From Methanosphaera sp. (GTDB taxonomy: Archaea; Methanobacteriota; Methanobacteria; Methanobacteriales; Methanobacteriaceae), in the NCBI GenBank assembly GCA_013330915.1, contig DUHK01000153.1, forward strand, positions 1 to 34,287: DNA of 34,287 nucleotides. Direction: 5' to 3'. The notes beneath the pieces were generated by a model. The model was not told the DNA's origin. It worked only from the letters and a program-made list of their open reading frames with translations, and searched no databases. Positions 8,188 to 16,162 of the stretch are shown piece by piece (the stretch's first letter is position 1; each line of letters begins with the position of its first letter). A program made the translations under genes and the position numbers.

Positions 8188-10179
8188 ATGGGAGTTGTTA
8201 ACATTAAGAAAAAATATTTATTAGTGTTAATAACCGTATTATTCATTAGCCTGTCTGTAGTTTCAGCAACTAATGACACAAACGTTGAAAATGATGATTC
8301 AGACATAATATCAGATGATACATCAACGGAAAATACGGAATTAATCACTAAGAAAACATCAGATAATGTTACAAAAACAAGTACGACAAGTACTAAAACG
8401 GCTTCAAAAACAAAAGTAAATGCAGTTACAACAAAATATAACGTAACTGCAAAATTAAGTGCAAACATTACAAATGCCGTTACAGGTGAGAAACTAACAG
8501 AAGGAAAAGTAGTTTTTAAACTTAACGGCAACACACTCGGTTACTCTAATGTAAATAATGGTGTGGCAACATACTATTATGATACATCAAGATTGACCCC
8601 AAAAAATTACACAATTACTGTTAAATACGGTGAAAACTCCAAATACTTGGCCAGTTCATCAACCGCTACCATGACGGTAGTTAAAGATGCTAGTAAAATT
8701 GTATTGGACAACGTTACAGTAATTTCAAAGGAAAAAGTTAAATTTACCGCAACGGTAACAGATAAAAATGGTAATTTTGCAACAAGTGGTAGAGTAGCAT
8801 TTAAAATAAATGGAAAAACAGTGGGTTATGCAAACGTTTCAAAAGGAAAGGCAGTATTCACATACACGGCAAACCTATCAGCAAAAACATACAAACTCAA
8901 CGCAACATACGGTGGAAACACCTATCTAAACAAATCATACTCATCCAAAAGTACATTGACAGTAACACAAAGACCTACCAAAATGACAGTCAACAGTGTA
9001 TCCGGATATTCAACATCACTTACACTAACGGCAAGTGTCGTTGACAAACTAACTTCCAAAGCTTTGACATCCGGAACAATTGTTTTCAAAATAAATGACA
9101 AAACAATCGGAAACGCCACAATTTCAAACGGTAAAGCATCCTACAAGTACGATTTCGATCGTTATACAAGGGGAACCTATAAAATATCCGCTCACTACAA
9201 GCCAACATCATTTTATGCTACAAGTACCTCAACAAATAATTTGACGATTAAGGCTGAAAGTTCTTTCACCTACAATCAAATTAAAGCAGCAGCCGTTTAC
9301 GTAAGAACACAATATGAATCTAACTTTACTGTAAGTTCAGTTAATATAAGCAAGTCAAGACTTCCTTTATCAGATTTCTTGGCATTAATGATTCAGTCCT
9401 GTGAAAATGCATATAAGGGTAAAAAAGCTAACGTTACCCATAAAAGATATTCGGAAATAACTTCTCAAACCGACTCAATGAAACAGGTAGTTTTAAGTAT
9501 TTCAGAAGTTAGAGAAATAGGAAGCCGAACATTAAAATACATGAATGAACACGGTATGCCACCGAAATATGTTACAACTGACTATGGTTTAATGGGTTAT
9601 TACAATATCATATACACATATTGTAGGGTTATGGATGTTTCGGCCTATAACTATTTACCTACTACATGTAGAGTATACAGTTGGGCAGCTATGCATCCTT
9701 CAAATCCAAAGTCAAGGACAATTTACCTTACAAGTGATGTGATTGTTAGTAAAGCAACAGATTATGCCTTTATGAACAAAATAAAAGCTAGTCTGGAGAA
9801 AAAAGGTTATAAGGCAGTTGTAAATGGTTACGGACCAAATTCACATAACACTGCAATTTTGGCCCAGTCATTACCTATTAATGCAGTTCAGGTATCAATA
9901 TTCGGGGGAGCAGATGCCGGAGTATTCTATGATATGAGTACAAGGTATTACATGAGAAATAAAGAAAGCAGATTAATATATCTGATATTCCATCCGGATT
10001 ATGCATATGACTTTACAGGAGTATCCTTCTTGAAAAGAGCACATGACGATAATTATAGTCCTAGCAGTTTCACAGGTTTAAGTCATCCTGATGAATACTT
10101 ACATGACCATGGATATGACTATCTATTTTCAAAGGACCCTGATGAAATAGCAGCTGGTATAATTTATCATATCAGCTAA
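8188..10179 (+). CDS. Adhesin-like secreted protein with Ig-like and pseudomurein-binding repeats
   Basis: A 663-residue surface protein. Residues 1-27 form a signal peptide (KKK, hydrophobic core, VVSA). A Thr/Ser/Asn/Asp-rich linker spans about 28-75. Three Ig-like beta repeats follow at about 78-166, 168-260 and 262-355, each with a VFK-NG/ND-K-G core. Two segments match the pseudomurein-binding repeat pattern: 360-410 and 437-482 (KYMNEHGMPPKYV). A C-terminal domain at about 495-663 has conserved-looking GYGPNSHN, FGGADAG, RAHDDNYSPSSFTGL and HPDEYLHDHGY; I recall it as recurrent in Methanobacteriales surface proteins but cannot name a function. About 15 N-x-S/T sequons occur in residues 29-417, so it may be heavily N-glycosylated. 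It lies alone within the glycan region and converges on a GT4 gene with a 4-base overlap. The true start may be ATT at 8203. Confidence 0.8.
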   Translation: MGVVNIKKKYLLVLITVLFISLSVVSATNDTNVENDDSDIISDDTSTENTELITKKTSDNVTKTSTTSTKTASKTKVNAVTTKYNVTAKLSANITNAVTGEKLTEGKVVFKLNGNTLGYSNVNNGVATYYYDTSRLTPKNYTITVKYGENSKYLASSSTATMTVVKDASKIVLDNVTVISKEKVKFTATVTDKNGNFATSGRVAFKINGKTVGYANVSKGKAVFTYTANLSAKTYKLNATYGGNTYLNKSYSSKSTLTVTQRPTKMTVNSVSGYSTSLTLTASVVDKLTSKALTSGTIVFKINDKTIGNATISNGKASYKYDFDRYTRGTYKISAHYKPTSFYATSTSTNNLTIKAESSFTYNQIKAAAVYVRTQYESNFTVSSVNISKSRLPLSDFLALMIQSCENAYKGKKANVTHKRYSEITSQTDSMKQVVLSISEVREIGSRTLKYMNEHGMPPKYVTTDYGLMGYYNIIYTYCRVMDVSAYNYLPTTCRVYSWAAMHPSNPKSRTIYLTSDVIVSKATDYAFMNKIKASLEKKGYKAVVNGYGPNSHNTAILAQSLPINAVQVSIFGGADAGVFYDMSTRYYMRNKESRLIYLIFHPDYAYDFTGVSFLKRAHDDNYSPSSFTGLSHPDEYLHDHGYDYLFSKDPDEIAAGIIYHIS

Positions 10180-11288
10180 TCAAACCTCTTTTTTTTACTT
10201 TTTTTAACACATTCCACAAAGGAATTTACCATATTTTCGTATTGGAATTGTGTATCGATGATTTTTCTGGATTTTAAACACATTTCACGTTCTGTTTTTT
10301 CATCGCTAAAAACATTTTCAATGGCTTCTTTGAGAGCATCACTATTTTTTTCAGGCACGATAAAACCGTTACCATTTATCATGTCACAAGCAGCACCTAC
10401 GGCCGTGGTTGCTATTATGGGATTGTAGTAATACATGGCTTCGTTCAAAACAAACACCCATGGATCTCCCATCCCCTCATTGACTGATGGAACAACCACA
10501 AGATTGCTTTCATTGTAGTATTTTTCCAGCTCTTTGTTGTTTATTTTACCCGTAAAACGGACGTTTTTCATGTTGTTGTCCTTTACATAGCCTTTGAGTT
10601 TTTCCTCTTCATCACCGGAACCCACAATAATCAGCTCGGCGTTGTCCATATCCAGTTTCTTGAATGCTTCCAAAAGATAGATTACGCCCTTACGTTTTAT
10701 CAGACGTCCGACATATAATATTTTTTTAGTGGGATGCTTTTTCTCATTTAAATCGGCATTTCCTGTAATGTTACTTACATTGGGCATGATATGTATCATG
10801 TCATTCGGAACTTCAAGTTTGTCATGAAAATATTCCTTATGCAGACTTCCCGGAACAAGTATGGCATCGCAGTGATTGCAAAGGTACTTGATGACTACGT
10901 TTAGCATTCTTTCCTTGAGTGTGTTCTCTTTTTCCCAGTCCCAATCCTCACGCCAAATGATGAACGGCTCTCTTTTAAGCTTGGTAATTGTAAAGAGAAG
11001 TATTGTTTCAACAAGCTCTTGAAGGGTATCCCAGCTTCCTCCAATGGTTATGTCATAACGGTTTTTTGCCTTGGAAAGCAAGCCCCTTGCAAATCCATGG
11101 AAATTTGGTAAAATGGTGTAATTTACTCCTTCAAGACCACTTATCTGCTTTGATACATCTTCATCATAAATGCTTTCAATAACATTGATGTGGGTGAATA
11201 CCAAATCCAGATCGTATATTTGGGATATTTGCCTGAAAAATGGTAATCTGTACCACATTGCAGTGTTATGTGTAAATAATATTTTCAT
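10176..11288 (-). CDS. GT4 family glycosyltransferase
   Basis: A 370-residue GT-B glycosyltransferase starting MKILFTHNTAMWYRLPFF. Donor-domain motifs are KKILYVGRLIKRKGVIYLLE, IIVGSGDEEE, VRFTGKI, and EGMGDPWVFVLNEAM, in which the first Glu of the usual E-x7-E pair is an Asp (D-x7-E). The subfamily resembles sugar transferases with 'EPWGLVxNEAM'. I chose ATG at 11288 because GGTGA lies five bases before it; an in-frame ATG at 11300 overlaps that site. The GGTGA contains the TGA stop of the DUF2206 gene, so the two are translationally coupled. Last gene of a four-gene minus-strand unit. Confidence 0.86.
   Translation of the reverse strand: MKILFTHNTAMWYRLPFFRQISQIYDLDLVFTHINVIESIYDEDVSKQISGLEGVNYTILPNFHGFARGLLSKAKNRYDITIGGSWDTLQELVETILLFTITKLKREPFIIWREDWDWEKENTLKERMLNVVIKYLCNHCDAILVPGSLHKEYFHDKLEVPNDMIHIMPNVSNITGNADLNEKKHPTKKILYVGRLIKRKGVIYLLEAFKKLDMDNAELIIVGSGDEEEKLKGYVKDNNMKNVRFTGKINNKELEKYYNESNLVVVPSVNEGMGDPWVFVLNEAMYYYNPIIATTAVGAACDMINGNGFIVPEKNSDALKEAIENVFSDEKTEREMCLKSRKIIDTQFQYENMVNSFVECVKKSKKKRFD
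10189..10205 (+). terminator. Double T run after the adhesin gene
   Basis: Eight T at 10189-10196 and seven T at 10199-10205, starting ten bases after the adhesin stop and lying inside the 3' end of the convergent GT4 gene. Likely terminates the adhesin transcript. Confidence 0.5.
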
Positions 11289-11293
11289 CAATT

Positions 11294-13693
11294 TCACCAT
11301 GAGTGAGTCATTCTGTTATAAATTTGTGAATCTCCGTTATCATAAATCTTGCTTGATTTGCTTATTGGTTCATCAAGTGGAAGATATTCTCCATTTCCAT
11401 ACAAGAAACTCTTGTGGTCAATGTTGTTTGACCTTAAAAACATGTAACTTCGCGGCTCCATGTCCGACATGTTTTTGGGATTGGTGGTGTGCATGTCATT
11501 TAGCCAGTAGAGCAGAATGTTACTGAATGCGTCGGAGAAAAGCGTGTTGTTCTGTTCGTTGTCATAGTAATTCTTAAACCATGCCACTCCAGCATATTCC
11601 CCCTGACTGAATATCGGTGCATCTATAGTATTGTCTATAGGCAGTGTTGACGGCTGACCAACCTCATAGTCTATCAGTCCCGTGTTAAGTATGAAGAAAA
11701 GTACCAGAAACATTCCGATTACCTTCATAGTTATTCCCACACGTTTTTTAAGCTCTGTAGGTTTTAAAAGGCCAATAACAGAATTGCTGATATAGTACAG
11801 TCCTATGATACAAAACGGTGCAAGCACCACAAAGGTTACCTCATAAATCCTCTGTAAACTTAACTGACCCCTAAACGCAGGAATGTAGAGTCCACAGGCC
11901 AATATCACAAGGTTAAACAATGCAAATGTATTATATTCCCTTGTGAAATGCAGATATTTTGGTCTTATAATGTTCATGATAAATCCTACAATTATGAAGT
12001 AGACCGAGAACAATATCACCCTTTGTGCGTTAATGCTCACAATGTCCATGAATTTGAAAGGCCACCATATTTGAAGGAATACAAGTATGGTTGCACCTAC
12101 TATTATTGCCTGTCTACGGCGCAGGCTCATATGCTTGATTTTCATTACCTGGTTCTTGATGTATGGATGGACATTTATCTCATCAACGCTAAGATCCCTG
12201 GATATTTTTTTAAATATCTTATATGCCACTACCACAAGTATTAAAACAGCACCCAGTGCAGCAAGCAGAATCATCGGATTAACAGAGCCGCCAGTAATCA
12301 TAGTATTGACGTTTTTGGAAACTATTCTCAGTGCATCAAACAGTGATGCAATAGGCTTACTGTCAGCGGTCAGTGAATAGTATACTACTATGAATCCTAT
12401 GAAGAACAATGAAAGCGACAGGCTGATTGTTTGATCCTTGACCTTGAAATATTTACCGAAATACTTGCGTTCTGCTCCGAACATGATGAGTATAGTGTTT
12501 ATTATGTTTCCAAAACGACTGGATAACAAGGAGAGAGTCACTATTGTTGCAAGTAACATGAACATGAACAGGTATGTTACGCTGTAGTGTGATAGTATCA
12601 GACCAACTCCAAAGAGCAGGTATAGTATTTTTCTCTTGTTCTGTGCAATGCTTCTGTCTATCATCAGCCACACAAGCAACACAAGGAAAATCTCTGCAAT
12701 CTGCTGTCTGGCCATTTGAACCATCCAACCGTAGGAAAAACCGTTGTATGCAATGAAGAAAAATGCTGCAAGGAAAGCTATTTTTCCTCCTGTATGCTCT
12801 TCAAATATCTTATACAAACCGATACTTATCAATGAGAATAAAAACGGATAAATAAACTTAAAAATCCATGTCAATGTCATTCCAGATAATTTGTTGTATA
12901 CAGGAGCATACATTACCACACTTAACATGGCGTTATAAGCATGAGGCCATGCATGATCCCATATGCCGTTTTTAATGACGTATGTTGCGAACTGATATTC
13001 GAAAAATATGTCATAACCCCATATGTGGTTGGATATGAGCACGCTGTAATACAGTATTGATATTGCAATACTGAATATTGCTATGTGATAATATTCGCTC
13101 TTCAGATATCCCCAGGCCATCACAAGCACAAGTGCACATATCAAAAGCAATAGGAGTATTTGAATCTCGTTTCTTCCATAGTACTGTAGAGTGTAAGCTC
13201 CTATAATTGCAATTAACGGTAAGATGCAAAGGCAAAGGAACTGATTGGAAGTTAAGAGTTCAAAGCTTAATTTGGAACTGCTGTAATGGAAATACTCTTT
13301 ATCTCTCTTATATGCAACTAACAACAGGATCATGTTGTAGATTGTGAAGGTTACAAGCAGGGGTATGGTTTCAATCGGTTTTGAAATACCAAGATGTGGA
13401 TATACCTGATTCATGAACAGTCCTACCAGCAGCACAGACAGTATGCTTAGACCGACACAAAGCAGGGTTGTGAAGGTGTTTCCAAGTTTATGTAACTTCA
13501 TCACCCTTAAAATCAGAACACCAGGAACCAATGCAAGGTATAATAATGTTATTATGTCATTAAAAATCGGAATGTGTATCTGGTTATATGAAAAATAACC
13601 CACAATCCACATAAGAATTTGAATCAGAAGAATTACCGCTGCAAATTCTTTGAATTTCCAATCATTCAAGGTAAATATGTTTCTAAATTCCAT
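11294..13693 (-). CDS. DUF2206-type polytopic membrane protein, possible GT-C glycosyltransferase or polymerase
   Basis: A 799-residue integral membrane protein with roughly 16-18 hydrophobic segments. The opening TMs run from about 18, a loop with NHIWGYDIFFEYQFA lies at 222-236, and a non-membrane domain of about 130 residues closes the protein (from about 670). The pattern recalls the archaeal DUF2206 family. The Asp/Glu-containing external loop after the early TMs resembles the catalytic loop of GT-C enzymes that use lipid-phosphate sugars; that functional reading is inference. Start ATG follows GTGAATGAATA. It stands between GT4 genes, 10 bases after one and with its stop inside the ribosome binding site of the next. 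It may transfer or polymerise lipid-linked sugars on the outer face of the membrane, since no Wzy, Wzz or AglB homologue is seen in the window. Confidence 0.75.
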   Translation of the reverse strand: MEFRNIFTLNDWKFKEFAAVILLIQILMWIVGYFSYNQIHIPIFNDIITLLYLALVPGVLILRVMKLHKLGNTFTTLLCVGLSILSVLLVGLFMNQVYPHLGISKPIETIPLLVTFTIYNMILLLVAYKRDKEYFHYSSSKLSFELLTSNQFLCLCILPLIAIIGAYTLQYYGRNEIQILLLLLICALVLVMAWGYLKSEYYHIAIFSIAISILYYSVLISNHIWGYDIFFEYQFATYVIKNGIWDHAWPHAYNAMLSVVMYAPVYNKLSGMTLTWIFKFIYPFLFSLISIGLYKIFEEHTGGKIAFLAAFFFIAYNGFSYGWMVQMARQQIAEIFLVLLVWLMIDRSIAQNKRKILYLLFGVGLILSHYSVTYLFMFMLLATIVTLSLLSSRFGNIINTILIMFGAERKYFGKYFKVKDQTISLSLSLFFIGFIVVYYSLTADSKPIASLFDALRIVSKNVNTMITGGSVNPMILLAALGAVLILVVVAYKIFKKISRDLSVDEINVHPYIKNQVMKIKHMSLRRRQAIIVGATILVFLQIWWPFKFMDIVSINAQRVILFSVYFIIVGFIMNIIRPKYLHFTREYNTFALFNLVILACGLYIPAFRGQLSLQRIYEVTFVVLAPFCIIGLYYISNSVIGLLKPTELKKRVGITMKVIGMFLVLFFILNTGLIDYEVGQPSTLPIDNTIDAPIFSQGEYAGVAWFKNYYDNEQNNTLFSDAFSNILLYWLNDMHTTNPKNMSDMEPRSYMFLRSNNIDHKSFLYGNGEYLPLDEPISKSSKIYDNGDSQIYNRMTHSW

Positions 13694-13703
13694 TATTCAT
13701 TCA

Positions 13704-14894
13704 CTACTCTACAACTTTCTCATATTCTCTAATGATTTTCTTTACCATTTCTTCCATGGAATTTTTAGGTAAGCTTTCATAAGAAGTTTCTTCAAATTTT
13801 TTTAATAATTCTTTGTCATTTATTACTTTTACAAGTTTCTCTTTTAAACTGTTGACATTTCCTGCTTCAAAGAGCAGACCGTTATGTCCATCCATGACCA
13901 GTTCGGGAATTCCACCTATGTTGCTGCCTATAACTGGAGTTCCAGTGCTGAAACTTTCATATATTACCAATGGGGAATTGTCGTAGCATATGGAAGGTAT
14001 GACCAGAATATTTGTCATTTCATAATACTTGATGATGTCCCTATTGTTTACGAAGCCATGAAAATCTATTCTTTCATCATCCTGGGCCAAGTCTTTGAAT
14101 TCCTCTTCGTCATATCCCTTGCCTATGATATGTAATCTGAGATTATCTCCTTCAATATCCTTAAATGCTTTTATAAGTGTGTCAACACCTTTATGCTTAC
14201 CCAAAGTTCCGATATATGTGATGTCGAACGAATCATAAGTCTTGATGGTCTTCCGGGATTCATATTCAACTCCCAAAGGAATTTTTACACATGGGATGTC
14301 ATTGAAGAAGTTGTTTTCATGAAACTTGTCAATCATGAAACGTGAAGGACAAATGAGTAAATCCACATTATCGTTTAGTAACCTTCTCTGGGTATTAACG
14401 TACTCGTTGCATATGAAATTTCTTTTTTGACAAAGGGTGTTTTTTCCGTTGATAAGGTTTGCTCTTGGACAGATTAAGGAAAAATCATGTGATTCATAAA
14501 TAACCGGTATGTTCAAATCCTTTCCAGCCTTGAAACAGGATAAAGACAAGCCTTTATAGTTGTTTATATGTATGATGTCCACCTTTTCCTTAACAAGAAT
14601 TTCCTTTATGGCATTTAGGCATGCACCGTTCCATAGATCAAAAAGATGCCAGAACGGTTTTTTAATTCCTGAAGCTTCGGTCTGCTTGTAGGTAGGATAC
14701 AATTTTGTTGTGTTTAACTGATAAATGGTTGTGTTATCTCTTTTAACAACATGTTTTTCATCATCAGGGCTGGTGGTGATGATTACTGACTCGTGACCAT
14801 AATCAAGCATGCCCAGTGCCATTTTTTCAACGATAATCTCTGCACCGCCAAGAATGTTAGGCGGATAAAGATTGCTTATAAAGCAGATTTTCAT
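13704..14894 (-). CDS. GT4 family glycosyltransferase
   Basis: A 396-residue GT-B glycosyltransferase. The glycine-rich acceptor loop NILGGAEI is at 13-20; HDFSLICPRANL at 136-147, with further cysteines at 155 and 162, marks a subfamily with conserved Cys between the Rossmann domains; the donor domain has GTLGKHKGVDTL at 229-240 and D305-x7-E313 (DNSPLVIYE) followed by STGTPVIGSNIGG. The gene overlaps the upstream GT4 by the tetranucleotide ATGA, so translation is directly coupled. The donor and acceptor sugars are unknown. Confidence 0.87.
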   Translation of the reverse strand: MKICFISNLYPPNILGGAEIIVEKMALGMLDYGHESVIITTSPDDEKHVVKRDNTTIYQLNTTKLYPTYKQTEASGIKKPFWHLFDLWNGACLNAIKEILVKEKVDIIHINNYKGLSLSCFKAGKDLNIPVIYESHDFSLICPRANLINGKNTLCQKRNFICNEYVNTQRRLLNDNVDLLICPSRFMIDKFHENNFFNDIPCVKIPLGVEYESRKTIKTYDSFDITYIGTLGKHKGVDTLIKAFKDIEGDNLRLHIIGKGYDEEEFKDLAQDDERIDFHGFVNNRDIIKYYEMTNILVIPSICYDNSPLVIYESFSTGTPVIGSNIGGIPELVMDGHNGLLFEAGNVNSLKEKLVKVINDKELLKKFEETSYESLPKNSMEEMVKKIIREYEKVVE

Positions 14895-16012
14895 AACAGT
14901 TCCTCATATAGTTCATGTATGGATTGTGAAATCTTCTTCCATTCATATTTTTCCTTAACCAACTCTCTGCCGCGTATACCCATCTCTTTTATCAGCTCTT
15001 TATCTGACAGGATTTTTACGATGGACTCTTCCAGAGCCTTGGTATTTTTTGGTTCTATAATAATGCCGCAATCCCTTTCAGAAACATCATCTGACACTCC
15101 CACAATAGTGGTACTGATGACGGGTGTCTGGCATGAAAGAGCTTCCAGAACAACTATTCCAAAACCTTCCTGTAATGACGAAATGGATGGAAGAACAAAT
15201 AGCTCAGATTCCTGATAATAAGAGATCACTTCCTCATCACTTAAAAATCCCTTGAATTCAACATTGTCCTTCAATCCAAGTTCATCCACTTTGCTTTTGT
15301 AGAAATCCAACAACTCACCCTTTCCACCGACAATCAGCTTAACATCGGGAATGCTTTCCTTTACACCAACCAGTGATTCGAGAAGATAATCCAATCCCTT
15401 ATACTTATGAAACCTGTCAAGTACACTTAGGAAAAATATCTGGTTGTTTTCACGAGGCTTTTGTATAGGTTTAAACAGGTCTGTGTCAACCCCGTTTGCT
15501 ATGGTCACGACTTTGTCCTTATAATTTTGTAAATGAGGGGAATTGATGTAGTCGTCCTGTGTTATTATAATCCTGTCAGCCTTGTTTAGCAATAGTTTAA
15601 GTGTTGTTGAGTTATAGAATTTGGCTATGAAATTGGCAATTCCATTTCCAATGATGTCATTGTGATATGTTACAACAAGGGGTTTGTTTTTTATTCTGGA
15701 GATGATGTTACTCCAGTCACTGCTCCATGGTGTTGGAACATGGGTGTGAATTATATCAAAGTCCTCATCATAAAGTTTTTTGGGAAGTGAGAGCGTAACA
15801 TTGGTATTGGCAATTTTTCCCATGTATCCAAGTCTCTGAATGCTTATTCCATTATACACTTCGTGTTCTATAGTGTCTGGTTCGTTGGCACAGATAACCT
15901 TTACTTCACAATCATCGTATTTTACCAGTTCCTTGGAAATATAGTAAACATACTTTTCAACTCCACCAATAAATGGATAGAATCTTACCGGAGTTTGAAT
16001 AATCTTCAACAT
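14891..16012 (-). CDS. GT4 family glycosyltransferase
   Basis: A 373-residue GT-B glycosyltransferase. Seen: FIGGVEKY at 14-21, TYHNDIIGNG, IANGVDTDLF at 171-180, HKYKGLDYL near 202, and E282-x7-E290 (EGFGIVVLE) followed by ALSCQTPVIST. It resembles PimB/WbaZ-type mannosyl or related transferases, but specificity cannot be read. ATG follows AAGAGGTTTTA. It is the first gene of the four-gene unit ending at 10176; a TATA-like box lies just upstream and a terminator-like element separates it from the GT4 gene at 16163. Confidence 0.88.
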   Translation of the reverse strand: MLKIIQTPVRFYPFIGGVEKYVYYISKELVKYDDCEVKVICANEPDTIEHEVYNGISIQRLGYMGKIANTNVTLSLPKKLYDEDFDIIHTHVPTPWSSDWSNIISRIKNKPLVVTYHNDIIGNGIANFIAKFYNSTTLKLLLNKADRIIITQDDYINSPHLQNYKDKVVTIANGVDTDLFKPIQKPRENNQIFFLSVLDRFHKYKGLDYLLESLVGVKESIPDVKLIVGGKGELLDFYKSKVDELGLKDNVEFKGFLSDEEVISYYQESELFVLPSISSLQEGFGIVVLEALSCQTPVISTTIVGVSDDVSERDCGIIIEPKNTKALEESIVKILSDKELIKEMGIRGRELVKEKYEWKKISQSIHELYEELL

Positions 16013-16030
16013 TAAAACCTCTTAAGCAAA

Positions 16031-16050
16031 AATTTATTATAATATATTTA
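16031..16050 (-). promoter_or_regulatory. TATA-like box for the 16012-10176 transcription unit
   Basis: On the minus strand the stretch reads TAAATATATTATAATAAATT, 19-38 bases before the GT4 start at 16012. The best TATA element lies near its upstream end. Pattern-based call. Confidence 0.45.
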
Positions 16051-16079
16051 TGTCTTTTAATTAATTTATGATTTTCAAC

Positions 16080-16106
16080 AAAAAAACATGTAAAATACTT
16101 CCATGT
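16080..16106 (-). terminator. Hairpin and T run after the GT4 gene at 16163
   Basis: On the minus strand ACATG and CATGT (16106-16102 and 16090-16086) form a 5-bp stem around an 11-base loop, followed by T residues down to 16080. A separate T7 run lies at 16123-16117. Together they follow the stop at 16163 and precede the next promoter, so they probably end the 17354-16163 transcript. Confidence 0.5.
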
Positions 16107-16162
16107 AATATGTTCTAAAAAAAGTGGGTGGGATTAATAAAAGGGTGGATATGGTCAATACT

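Noticed and set aside
8157..8534. 125-codon minus-strand open frame at the start of the adhesin gene
   Set aside because: The Val/Phe-rich translation is the expected antisense of Asn/Thr/Lys-rich codons and lacks a ribosome binding site.
8420..9255. Three Ig-like repeats considered as DNA direct repeats or a recombination array
   Set aside because: The similarity is at the protein level only; the DNA copies have diverged and show no long identical blocks.
16013..16162. Small RNA gene between the two GT4 genes
   Set aside because: The hairpins are short and adjacent to T runs, which are explained better as terminator plus promoter for the flanking transcription units.
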